In this document: piece by piece, positions 1 through 6,750 of the stretch
Numbering within the stretch: the stretch's first letter is position 1
How the letters are laid out: each line of letters starts with the position of its first letter
DNA from: a virus
DNA: 60,846 nt
IMG/VR virus record: IMGVR_UViG_3300020473_002126
Span: 1-60,846 of that record
Strand: one strand, 5' to 3'
Program-made: the position numbers and the translations under genes
Notes under the pieces: model-generated
Told to the model about the DNA's origin: nothing
Database searches by the model: none
What the model saw: only the letters and a program-made list of their open reading frames with translations

Positions 1-228
1 CGGCGCGCAACAGAGAAGTGAAGTGTACAGCTCATTCAATGGCGCGCAGAATATCATAGACGACAGTAAGGCGTGCTGTTCCGTAGTCTTACGGCTAAGA
101 ACAGGGAGAAAGCTCGTGAACGGTGTTACTTACCGGTGTGCTTACATCTAACCCGAAGAGGGGACAGGCCCAAAAGGCTTGATGGTCACGAGCAAGGAAT
201 AAAGAAGTGCTAAGTATTCCACCCTTTT
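1..228 (+). ncRNA. candidate structured non-coding RNA (3' part)
   Basis: This stretch has no convincing reading frame but is dense in nested complementary segments. An 8-bp long-range stem pairs 112-119 (GCTCGTGA) with 186-193 (TCACGAGC). It encloses hairpins 121-125/131-135, 152-154/160-162 and 166-170/176-180 (loop CAAAA). Upstream, 76-80 pairs with 100-104 around hairpin 81-85/90-94, and GCGCGC at 3-8 can pair with 42-47. Downstream, 196-201 pairs with 215-220 and is followed by ACCCTTTT, which could be the 3' end. The layout is that of a multi-branched RNA, possibly continuing upstream of the window. The class is unknown; the large phage RNA GOLLD is one candidate by context only. The strand is inferred from the genes that follow. 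Confidence 0.5.
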
Positions 229-242
229 AAATTTAAGAAATC

Positions 243-500
243 ATGGATGACGAAGCAGACAAACTACTATTAAAAACAGTAGGCGCTACGGTGACAAAAG
301 TAGCATTATTTATTTGTATTGCAATCGCATCAATTTCATTTTTTCATTCATGTAAACTAGACAAAGAAACAATGTCTGAGTGCAAATCTGTTTGTGGGTC
401 TTCTGGTGGTATTAAAGAAGTCACATATTCAAAATGTATTTGTAATGACTCACAGATGCAAATAAATTCATCTGATGCTTGGGTATTGCCAAGAAAATAA
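243..500 (+). CDS. small single-pass membrane protein, unknown function
   Basis: An 85-residue protein with a short charged N-terminus, one hydrophobic segment at about residues 13-35, and a short cysteine-containing tail (Cys at the membrane edge, then four more in a CxxxC plus CxC arrangement). The tail probably faces the periplasm, where disulfides could form. The FHSC sequence after the hydrophobic segment is only a weak lipobox, so a lipoprotein is possible but not supported. It lies between the RNA candidate and the ExbB-like gene, suggesting a link to that membrane cassette. The start is ATG at 243; AAGAAA just upstream is a poor ribosome binding site. No family is recognised. Confidence 0.6.
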   Translation: MDDEADKLLLKTVGATVTKVALFICIAIASISFFHSCKLDKETMSECKSVCGSSGGIKEVTYSKCICNDSQMQINSSDAWVLPRK

Positions 501-517
501 AATAGTTTGACATAATC

Positions 518-534
518 CCCTATTTATTTTAGGG
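518..534 (+). promoter_or_regulatory. hairpin overlapping the ribosome binding site of the ExbB-like gene
   Basis: CCCTA (518-522) and TAGGG (530-534) form a perfect 5-bp stem with a 7-nt loop. The 3' arm contains the only Shine-Dalgarno-like AGGG upstream of the TTG start at 542. Folding would hide the binding site, so translation could be regulated. A TTGACA box lies at 507-512, but I see no good -10 partner. Confidence 0.35.
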
Positions 535-541
535 TGTTACC

Positions 542-1069
542 TTGTTAAAGAAGATTACAAAACTATTTAAAAGAGCAAAAAACTTTATTGCTAATAAAGT
601 AGATCGGCGGATAGTAAAGTGGTATGCAGGTCTTGCTATTTGTATTTCAGGTTTAGAGATTGCGTACTTGAATGGCACTCTAAAAGAGATATATGAAAAT
701 GATCCGACAAAAATTAGCGTTGGAATTTTCTTAATTTTAATCTGGCAAACATTTAAAGCTGGATTTATTCTGTTTGAAAGAAATAGAACAGGTTTTAAGG
801 CTAATAAAGATGCGTTTAAAAAAGACATCGAGTCCGGATGGTTTTGGAGTGATTCTGTTCTATCACTTGGTATGGTGGGAACGGTGATTGGATTTATGTC
901 AATGCTAGCCGGTTTTATAACACTTGATATTGCAGATCCCGAGTCTGTTCAAGGAATAATCGCTCAACTAGGATCGGGAATGGCTACGGCATTAACAACA
1001 ACTCTAGTTGGGTTGATAGCGAGCATCTTGATAAAGGTTCAATTTTTTATGTTAGATAACATGGACTAA
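542..1069 (+). CDS. MotA/TolQ/ExbB-family proton-channel-like membrane protein
   Basis: A 175-residue protein with a basic N-terminus, hydrophobic segments near residues 28-46 and 58-75, and a C-terminal pair of helices at about 103-130 and 143-170. The third helix carries GMVGTVIGF and the fourth GSGMATALTTTLVGLIAS. Both are hallmarks of the MotA/TolQ/ExbB domain, in which these helices line the ion pathway of an inner-membrane pentamer. It is smaller than bacterial ExbB/TolQ (about 230-245). Translation must start at TTG 542 because no in-frame ATG occurs before the conserved core. It is followed after 1 nt by a protein with an ExbD-like N-terminal helix, the usual partner arrangement. Function in a phage is unknown; energised membrane or envelope manipulation is an inference. 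Confidence 0.75.
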   Translation: MLKKITKLFKRAKNFIANKVDRRIVKWYAGLAICISGLEIAYLNGTLKEIYENDPTKISVGIFLILIWQTFKAGFILFERNRTGFKANKDAFKKDIESGWFWSDSVLSLGMVGTVIGFMSMLAGFITLDIADPESVQGIIAQLGSGMATALTTTLVGLIASILIKVQFFMLDNMD

Positions 1070-1070
1070 A

Positions 1071-1670
1071 ATGCGTCGATCTTATCATTCAAATACAGCA
1101 TTCTTAGATTTGCTATTCAACACGCTGTTGGGTTTTGTTGCTTTTTTTGCAATAACTCTGATTCACGTAAAAAAAGATGCATCAGACAGCGCTTTAAGTG
1201 AAGTTGAACTTGATTCTCACGTTTTAATAATTGCTTCTTGGCCTGAACATCATACAGATGATATCGATATGTACGTGAAAGACCCTAAGGGTGGGATTGT
1301 TTTCTTTCGAAATAAAGACAACGATATTATGCATTTAGACAGAGATGATTTAGGGAGGGAGGGCGAGTATTACTATGGAAGCGATGAAGAAGATTACGGG
1401 ACTAATAGAGAGATGGTAACTATTAGAAAGAAGTTCCCAGGAGAGTATGTTGTCAATTTACATGCATACACGAAATCAGGTGATGATCCTGTGCCGGTAG
1501 AGGTAAAAGTATACAAAATTAAAGACGGTAGGCTTGTTCATGACGAGTTAATTTTTATAGAACATAGAGGTCAAGAAAAGACAGCTATAAGACTAGATGT
1601 CAAAGAAGACGGAAGTGTTTTGATAAAAGAGCCTCGATATCTACCTATTGCAAGAGACATCGTGAGGTAG
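1071..1670 (+). CDS. ExbD/TolR/MotB-like single-pass protein with periplasmic beta domain
   Basis: A 199-residue protein. Residues 11-32 form one transmembrane helix beginning FLDLLFNTLLGF. It has an Asp at the membrane entrance, the position of the proton-carrying Asp in ExbD/TolR/MotB stators. After an acidic linker comes a soluble domain (about 45-175) rich in predicted strands, with DIDMYVKDPKGG and PGEYVVNLHAY. This resembles small beta-sandwich domains rather than the compact ExbD periplasmic fold or an OmpA peptidoglycan-binding domain. The gene sits 1 nt after the ExbB-like gene and 2 nt before the next, so the three are probably co-translated. The stator role is inferred from the helix and gene order; the ligand of the soluble domain is unknown. 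Confidence 0.65.
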   Translation: MRRSYHSNTAFLDLLFNTLLGFVAFFAITLIHVKKDASDSALSEVELDSHVLIIASWPEHHTDDIDMYVKDPKGGIVFFRNKDNDIMHLDRDDLGREGEYYYGSDEEDYGTNREMVTIRKKFPGEYVVNLHAYTKSGDDPVPVEVKVYKIKDGRLVHDELIFIEHRGQEKTAIRLDVKEDGSVLIKEPRYLPIARDIVR

Positions 1671-1672
1671 AC

Positions 1673-2179
1673 GTGCTATTTCCAATGTATATCGCTTTAC
1701 TTTCGGCAGCTGTCATAGGCATGATTGCTATGCCTACAAAGAAACACACGTTCAAGACGTTGGTGTTGATAACTCTTTTAAGTCACGGTTACTTGACAAC
1801 TTATGCTACACTAAAAGAAATTAGCGGATATCCTACTAATGACGACCTTCCAGAAGAATTTGAGATAGTTTGGGCAAAGGTTGAAGAAAGCGGAGATGAA
1901 AAGTTTATTGAAATATGGGTTAAGTATGACACTGACTTTCATGAAAGAATTTATTCTAAGTTTTCTCTTGCGCGCTTGCCCAGTCAAGTTTCAAGAGTTC
2001 ACATACTTCCATACACAGAAGAAAACCATGAGTTTGTAGAGACTACTCAAGAAAAAATCATTGCGGGACAAAAAGTGGGCGTGATAATTGAGCCGGGTCA
2101 GGAAAATGAAGAAGTAGACTTGAGAAAATCTCAAGAACAGTATCAGATTCAGTATGAAAATAACAAGATAGCGAAATAA
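1673..2179 (+). CDS. membrane-anchored protein, third member of the ExbB/ExbD-like cassette
   Basis: A 168-residue protein starting at GTG 1673, two bases after the previous stop. Two hydrophobic segments (residues 2-20 and 28-46) form an N-terminal hairpin. They are followed by a soluble domain of mixed charge (about 55-145) and a Gln/Glu/Lys-rich tail. No known family is recognised. Its tight linkage to the ExbB- and ExbD-like genes suggests a three-protein complex in the inner membrane with the soluble part outside the cytoplasm, but that is inference. Confidence 0.6.
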   Translation: MLFPMYIALLSAAVIGMIAMPTKKHTFKTLVLITLLSHGYLTTYATLKEISGYPTNDDLPEEFEIVWAKVEESGDEKFIEIWVKYDTDFHERIYSKFSLARLPSQVSRVHILPYTEENHEFVETTQEKIIAGQKVGVIIEPGQENEEVDLRKSQEQYQIQYENNKIAK

Positions 2180-2187
2180 ATAATTTT

Positions 2188-2787
2188 ATGCAGAAACCCA
2201 CAATGCAAAATAAAAATGTCTTTACATTGTTAAAGGAAAATACGGGTCTAGTTTCAGAGGGTTTGTTGTATCACCTGGAAAAAGAAATTCCTATTAGTGA
2301 AAACATCTACAGACCTGGATCAGATAATTTTTTCAAACTATTTAGAGAGGTCAGAAATCTTCACAGACATGGTCTCTATGAACTAGATGAATCAGAAATA
2401 TACTTTATTGAAGAATTAGACATTGGAGAATTTGGGATTTATGAAGGTGAGTCTGTACCCTTAGATTTTCCACTCTTAGAGGTTAATGAATTAGATGAGG
2501 CCAAATACAAGGGTCGAAAAGTCAAGCTTGGTAAAAAGGGTGCAAAAAGATCAAAGGGAGGAAAAGCTCACGTTTACGTCAGAGATCCAAAGTCAGGAAA
2601 TGTGAGAAAGATACCTTTTGGATCATCTATGCCCGATGCTATGGGAGATAGTCCAGAGCACAAGAAACGCAGAAAGAGTTTTGGTGATAGACACGGTTGT
2701 GCTAAAAAGAAAGACAAGACCAAAGCTGGATATTGGGCATGCAGAGCAACAAAAATGTTTGGTAGGAACATACCCGGGTGGTGGTAA
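2188..2787 (+). CDS. basic protein with C-terminal Cys/Trp motif, likely virion-associated
   Basis: A 199-residue protein. Residues 1-100 are acidic and helical; from about 105 it becomes strongly basic (KVKLGKKGAKRSKGGK). The C-terminus has a compact motif with HGCAKKKDKTKAGYWACRAT and a terminal GWW. Short basic proteins with this RHxC...KxxYWxC pattern are common in marine T4-like phages and usually lie near structural genes, but I know of no proven function. The two Cys and one His could bind a metal. It overlaps the next gene through TAATG, so they are translationally coupled. Nucleic-acid binding inside the head is a possibility only. Confidence 0.6.
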   Translation: MQKPTMQNKNVFTLLKENTGLVSEGLLYHLEKEIPISENIYRPGSDNFFKLFREVRNLHRHGLYELDESEIYFIEELDIGEFGIYEGESVPLDFPLLEVNELDEAKYKGRKVKLGKKGAKRSKGGKAHVYVRDPKSGNVRKIPFGSSMPDAMGDSPEHKKRRKSFGDRHGCAKKKDKTKAGYWACRATKMFGRNIPGWW

Positions 2788-3587
2788 TGAGCGTTTATCC
2801 GTTTAAAGAAGCAGTAATTTCTGAGAGTCTGAAGATCAGATTATTTGACAAGTCAGTAAGTATCGACGATCTTGTTTGGCATAGAGATGAAAACTGTCGC
2901 GTCATAGAAGTAGTCTCAGGGAATGGCTGGTCTTTTCAAAGAGACAATGAGTTGCCTACTAGTTTGAAAGAAGGTGATGTTTTCAACATTGAAAAAGAAT
3001 CATGGCATAGACTGATAAAAGGCGAAGATGATCTGGTGTTGATGATTTCAGAGAAGAAAAAGAAAAAGCAGAAAAAACTCCCTTCTCAATATGATGCTCC
3101 TCCGAAAAGCAAAAGAGCTAAACTACTTAAAAAAGCATCTGACCTCTATAAGAAAGGTGATATAAAGGGCGCTGCTAGAATCAGACAAAATATGGAGAAA
3201 AAGCACATGGGCGAATCAGTTCGCTTACTAGAAGCAGATGAACTCAAAGGGATGATTTACGATATCACAGAAGAGATCAAGCTTGATGAAGTGCTTAATG
3301 AAGTAGAGAAAATTCTCCAAGAAAAGAAGAGAAAGAAGAGCGGTAAATCACCCAAAGGATTGTCCAAGGCGGTAAAGAAATCTCTTGATAAAAAGGCAGA
3401 TCGACGATGCCTAACACGGGGATCCGTCTATTCAGAGTTTAGAAAGGGGCTTTCCGCCTTTCTTTCATCCGGATCAAGAAAAGGAATGACAGCCCACCAA
3501 TGGGCCCATGCGCGCGTTAACTCAGCACAGCCAAGTAAAAAGTGGGCAACAGTTAAGAAGAGAAAGAAGTGTCCAAAGAAGAAATGA
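2787..3587 (+). CDS. cupin-like domain fused to a basic C-terminal domain, likely structural
   Basis: A 266-residue protein starting at ATG 2787, which overlaps the preceding TAA; the upstream in-frame GTG codons would extend into the previous gene. Residues 20-90 look like a small cupin barrel (VWHRDENCRVIEVVSG, then EGDVFNIEKESWHRLIKG). A lysine-rich linker and a helical section (about 100-180) follow. The basic C-terminal domain (200-266) has CLTRGSVYSEFRKG and MTAHQWAHARVNSA. Its composition matches that of the previous product. Similar cupin-like proteins occur in T4-like cyanophages. A sugar-isomerase function is not supported, since the barrel is short and lacks a full metal-ligand set. 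Confidence 0.6.
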   Translation: MSVYPFKEAVISESLKIRLFDKSVSIDDLVWHRDENCRVIEVVSGNGWSFQRDNELPTSLKEGDVFNIEKESWHRLIKGEDDLVLMISEKKKKKQKKLPSQYDAPPKSKRAKLLKKASDLYKKGDIKGAARIRQNMEKKHMGESVRLLEADELKGMIYDITEEIKLDEVLNEVEKILQEKKRKKSGKSPKGLSKAVKKSLDKKADRRCLTRGSVYSEFRKGLSAFLSSGSRKGMTAHQWAHARVNSAQPSKKWATVKKRKKCPKKK

Positions 3588-3615
3588 TTTTAGTGTAACT
3601 AATACTTCCCTATGT

Positions 3616-3621
3616 TATAAT
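3616..3621 (+). promoter_or_regulatory. -10-like box TATAAT upstream of uvdE
   Basis: A perfect TATAAT lies 24 bases before the ATG at 3645, in the 57-base gap after the basic virion-type gene. AGGAGA at 3635-3640 is the ribosome binding site. No clear -35 element is seen, so this could be a host-type extended promoter or chance in AT-rich DNA. Confidence 0.35.
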
Positions 3622-3644
3622 AAAAGAGTATCATAGGAGATTTT

Positions 3645-4565
3645 ATGACAGTTAGACTAGGTTATGCTTGTATTAACATGAGCCTCCAAGAAAGGCGCCC
3701 TGGAAAGGTTACATGCAACAGAGGTATGATTAGGCGCACATTTTTAGCCAAGGGTGCAGAATACGCTTCACAGCTTGCATTGCTCAACTCTCTTGATCTT
3801 ATCAAGATTATTGCATGGAACAACGAGCAAGGGATAAAGGTGTTCAGGATGACATCATGCCTATTTCCATGGATGTCCGAGTATGAACTAGAAGATCTTC
3901 CTGATTATGAAGGCATCAAGGCAAATCTAGAATATGCAGGTAGAATTGCTCGAGAGAACAATCAGCGACTTTCTTTTCACCCTGGGCCGTTTAATATTCT
4001 ATCTTCCCCCAAGGAAAAGGTTGTCCAGTCTTCTTTGCTAGATCTGACCCGTCACGGTGAGATCATGGACCTGCTTGGTCAGCCGCGTAGCCACTGGGCC
4101 AAGATTAACATCCACCTGGGTGCTGCGTACGGTGATCGTGAAGGATCGATCGATCGATGGTGTAGAAACTTTGAGTTGCTTCCTGACTCTGTCAAGACTC
4201 GTCTCACACTAGAGAACGACGACCGTGGAAATCTCTACTCGACAAAGATGCTTTACGACGGTGTCTACAAGCGACTCGGTGTTCCCATTGTCTTTGACTC
4301 TCATCACTTCGAGTGCGGTCCGCAGGACACGCCGTACGACGAGGCAATTGGCATGGCTGTGGAAACGTGGCCTGATGGTATCACGCCACAGTGTCACCAC
4401 TCAAACTCCAAGCGCGACTACGAAGATCCAACAGTGGCCAAGTCTGCTCACAGCGCTTATTACTACAAACCCTTCGAAAGCTGTGGGCACACAGTCGATG
4501 TTGTACTAGAAGCGAAGGCGAAAGAACGTGCATTGTTCAAGTATATGAGAGACTTTTGTGCTTGA
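3645..4565 (+). CDS. uvsE: UV-damage endonuclease UvdE/UvsE
   Basis: A 306-residue protein, the normal length for bacterial UVDE. It is a TIM-barrel nuclease that nicks DNA 5' to UV photoproducts using a metal cluster. Family landmarks occur in order: LGYACIN at the N-terminus, FRMTSCLFPW (about 67), LSFHPGPFN (about 106), INIHLGAAYGDREG (about 150), TLENDD (about 188), IVFDSHHFECG (about 214) and CHHSNSKRDY (about 248). These contain the His, Glu and Asp ligands expected. AGGAGA precedes the ATG. The 3' half (about 4030-4460) is clearly richer in G and C at third positions than its neighbours, which suggests recombination from another source. It would repair phage DNA damaged by sunlight. 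Confidence 0.92.
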   Translation: MTVRLGYACINMSLQERRPGKVTCNRGMIRRTFLAKGAEYASQLALLNSLDLIKIIAWNNEQGIKVFRMTSCLFPWMSEYELEDLPDYEGIKANLEYAGRIARENNQRLSFHPGPFNILSSPKEKVVQSSLLDLTRHGEIMDLLGQPRSHWAKINIHLGAAYGDREGSIDRWCRNFELLPDSVKTRLTLENDDRGNLYSTKMLYDGVYKRLGVPIVFDSHHFECGPQDTPYDEAIGMAVETWPDGITPQCHHSNSKRDYEDPTVAKSAHSAYYYKPFESCGHTVDVVLEAKAKERALFKYMRDFCA

Positions 4566-4845
4566 GGGTGATCTAGTTGGCATTTGGGATTATGTGAGCA
4601 ACAAAGAGCGGTTCGGGGTTATCTGTAAAATTGATCAAGATCGAGTAGTAGTTCAAGTAGATTCTGCTTTTCATTCTATCCCCAGAGGCTATGTTCACAA
4701 GCCGGGAACAGCAAAACCTAAAACAGCTGAAGAGACTATAAAGAAGGCATTTTGGTCAATACAAGGGAGGTGGTGTAGATTAAATGTCCATGGTGAGCCC
4801 ATAGTTAACATAGAGCAGCCTGGTTTACATGAGGATGTTTTCTAA
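4558..4845 (+). CDS. small protein of unknown function
   Basis: A 95-residue protein starting at GTG 4558, overlapping the end of uvdE by 8 nt. The first half reads as a short beta barrel (LVGIWDYVSNKERFGVICKI, DRVVVQVD), similar in feel to small SH3-like or KOW-type modules. The tail is mixed. No catalytic motif or family is recognised. Overlap with uvdE indicates co-translation. Confidence 0.5.
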   Translation: MLEGDLVGIWDYVSNKERFGVICKIDQDRVVVQVDSAFHSIPRGYVHKPGTAKPKTAEETIKKAFWSIQGRWCRLNVHGEPIVNIEQPGLHEDVF

Positions 4846-4858
4846 TCAAAAACATACG

Positions 4859-4864
4859 TATAAT
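4859..4864 (+). promoter_or_regulatory. -10-like box TATAAT
   Basis: TATAAT in the 66-base gap before the small gene at 4912. A ribosome binding site AGAGGA sits at 4902-4907. There is no convincing -35 box, so support is limited to the hexamer and its position. Confidence 0.3.
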
Positions 4865-4911
4865 ATCATTTATCAGTTTAGTGATCAACAGAAGTCATCC
4901 TAGAGGACATT

Positions 4912-5094
4912 ATGAATTTATTTAAAAAGCTAGTGACGTGGAGAAAACCACCGGAAACTTATGTAATAGAAGAAGAAGATCAGATTACAGATGAGATTGA
5001 AAAATCTCTTTGGGATCTTAAAAATTCAATGGATCTTCCCACAGAAGAAGTAGAAAAAGCTGTTCTTTCTCGAAAGGAAGCAAAATCTAAGTAG
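4912..5094 (+). CDS. small charged protein, unknown function
   Basis: A 60-residue protein with good AGAGGA spacing to ATG 4912. It begins with a short amphipathic basic/aromatic stretch (MNLFKKLVTWRKPP) that could touch a membrane. A strongly acidic helical region follows (residues 20-55), with many Glu and a heptad-like leucine pattern. No family is recognised. Position just before the FtsZ-like gene might indicate an adaptor, but nothing in the sequence proves it. Confidence 0.5.
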   Translation: MNLFKKLVTWRKPPETYVIEEEDQITDEIEKSLWDLKNSMDLPTEEVEKAVLSRKEAKSK

Positions 5095-5305
5095 TTTCCT
5101 GCTTTTACAAGGCAGTTTTATTGCCATAAAATTTACTATGGCTAGTACTATAAAAAAATCAACAATGACGAAGGAGCACAAAAGATATCTTGCGGCTTCT
5201 AAAAATAGTAGTACAAAAGTTAAGACTAATCATGAAGAAGTTAAAAAACTTAACGAAGAGATTAGTTATATAGACGAAGACATTAATAATTCAGAGGAGA
5301 ATAGT

Positions 5306-6349
5306 ATGTCACAAGATTTTGACGATTTTGATTTTGTGAGTCATTTTGATGAGAATGCCGAGGTGGGTAGCGATGAGTTACTACCAGAAAACGAAGCACC
5401 CAGTTCATTAAACTGCGCTTTTATCGGACTAGGTGGAGGAGGTGGAAAACTTGCTAAATCTTTTCTTGATCTAGGTTTTAACAAGACTATTTTAGTAAAC
5501 ACGACTGAAAAAGATCAACCTAGCGGTGTAGATCCAGATCATTTTTTGCTGATTCCAGGTGCTGACGGTGTTGGTAAAAATGTTGAATTAGGCGAAGGCG
5601 TGCTTTCTGAGAACTCTACACTTGTCGAAGATGCGCTCAGAACAAAAATAGGTAAGGTTGACTGGATTTTCGTATGCTCAGGTGGCGGAGGCGGAACAGG
5701 CAGTTCAGCAGGCGTCCTTCATGAATCTTTTGAGCGCCATTTAAAATCAGTCCAGGGTGAAGGCAGGGTTGTTTATATTATATCAACACCGACTGCTCAA
5801 GAACTTCTAAACCCTACAATCAAGCAGAATTCAAAACACCTGAGCGACGCTGTTAGTAGTCATCCACACATCGTCTTAGATAACGAGAAGCAATTAAAGT
5901 TACTAAGAGGAAAAGTAGGGATGCTCGACATGTATCCGGCTGCGAACAAAGCGTTTGCCAAGATGCTGTCCCAGGTTTTAAAGCTTTCTAGTGAGTCTTC
6001 AACTGTTCAGACTTTTGACTCAAAAGATCTTGAAGCATGTCTAAAATCACCTGGGCGAATCTTTGTAGGAACGTCTATCGTTAGAGACGCATCTCAAAGA
6101 GGGTTGGGTTCAATTATTTTTCAAAGTTGCCTAAAAGGCTCACCTTGCCAGTCCGTCAATGGAAAAGGATCTGCTGGTGCTTTGGTTTTAGTCGCACCTT
6201 CCAATATTTTAGATGACGCTGCTATTAGCAATCACCTAGAATCAGCGATCTCTTATGTGGGCGGCAGAGTAGACACACTATTTTCAGGTGTCTATGTAAA
6301 TGACAATGCGCCTGGACTAATTTCAATTATGATGGTTTGCGGTTTATAA
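5306..6349 (+). CDS. FtsZ/tubulin-family GTPase
   Basis: A 347-residue protein from ATG 5306, chosen because AGAGGAGA (5293-5300) stands five bases before it. The same frame is open back to ATG 5138, which lacks a ribosome binding site but would add 56 charged residues. An acidic N-terminal tail precedes a Rossmann GTPase core. The first nucleotide loop is GLGGGGGKLAKS (about 40) and the tubulin signature is GGGGGTGSS (about 126). The T7-loop equivalent FDSKDLEAC keeps both Asp residues of FtsZ's NxDFAD motif, so hydrolysis across a filament interface is plausible. The C-terminal activation domain is present (AGALVLVAPSN to the end). The glycine loop is nearer FtsZ than PhuZ. It may form filaments that position phage DNA or capsids, or disturb host division. 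Confidence 0.85.
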   Translation: MSQDFDDFDFVSHFDENAEVGSDELLPENEAPSSLNCAFIGLGGGGGKLAKSFLDLGFNKTILVNTTEKDQPSGVDPDHFLLIPGADGVGKNVELGEGVLSENSTLVEDALRTKIGKVDWIFVCSGGGGGTGSSAGVLHESFERHLKSVQGEGRVVYIISTPTAQELLNPTIKQNSKHLSDAVSSHPHIVLDNEKQLKLLRGKVGMLDMYPAANKAFAKMLSQVLKLSSESSTVQTFDSKDLEACLKSPGRIFVGTSIVRDASQRGLGSIIFQSCLKGSPCQSVNGKGSAGALVLVAPSNILDDAAISNHLESAISYVGGRVDTLFSGVYVNDNAPGLISIMMVCGL

Positions 6350-6366
6350 AAATAAAAATAGACTAT

Positions 6367-6399
6367 AAAAGCCCTGCCTTGTGCAGGGCTTTTTCTTTT
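6367..6399 (+). terminator. intrinsic terminator, probably bidirectional
   Basis: AGCCCTGC (6370-6377) and GCAGGGCT (6383-6390) form a perfect 8-bp GC-rich stem with loop CTTGT, followed by TTTTCTTTT. On the other strand the stem is followed by TTTTATAG and T-rich sequence. It lies between two converging genes and can stop transcription from both sides. Confidence 0.9.
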
Positions 6400-6409
6400 G
6401 CGTAGATAT

Positions 6410-6673
6410 TTATGTCATGTATGTCTTGGATAATTGATTTGCATCCTTTAGTTTCGACAAGATCTTTTTTTCTATTTGACATACCCTCATTCTTGTGATG
6501 TTAAAAATTTCGCCTACCTCTTGCAAAGTTTTCGGACCTTTTTCTGATTCTATCAATGCGCAGTTCAGCGATTCAGGCATGTCTAACCATAATCGACAGT
6601 CCTTGTTGTCACAAGATACTTGGCATTCTTGGTGTGCTTTAAAGCACGTGATGCCTTTTATTATTTCTTCCAT
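6410..6673 (-). CDS. small sigma-70 region 4-like helix-turn-helix protein
   Basis: An 87-residue protein on the reverse strand. I place the start at ATG 6673 because AAGGA lies ten bases before it; the frame is open to TTG 6736. The N-terminal half has several Cys (CFKAHQECQVSCDNKDC) that could bind a metal. The C-terminal half (about residues 45-78) reads GPKTLQEVGEIFNITRMRVC followed by QIEKKILSKLK, the pattern of sigma-70 region 4, which recognises the -35 element. It lacks region 2, so it is not a complete sigma factor. It more likely acts as a DNA-binding regulator or RNA-polymerase-associated protein. It is one of only two convincing reverse-strand genes here. Confidence 0.75.
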   Translation of the reverse strand: MEEIIKGITCFKAHQECQVSCDNKDCRLWLDMPESLNCALIESEKGPKTLQEVGEIFNITRMRVCQIEKKILSKLKDANQLSKTYMT

Positions 6674-6750
6674 TTGTGTAAAATCCTTAATGATGTGCCT
6701 ACAAGTATTAAAATGCATGAATTGGAACATGTACAAAATGGAGTACTAGC

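Noticed and set aside
1-242. tRNA or tmRNA at the window start
   Set aside because: No TTCRANY T-loop, acceptor-type 3' end or tag reading frame is visible.
5111-5125. GGCA/TGCC stem before the FtsZ-like gene considered as terminator
   Set aside because: Only four base pairs with an AT loop; followed by ATAAAATTTAC. Too weak.
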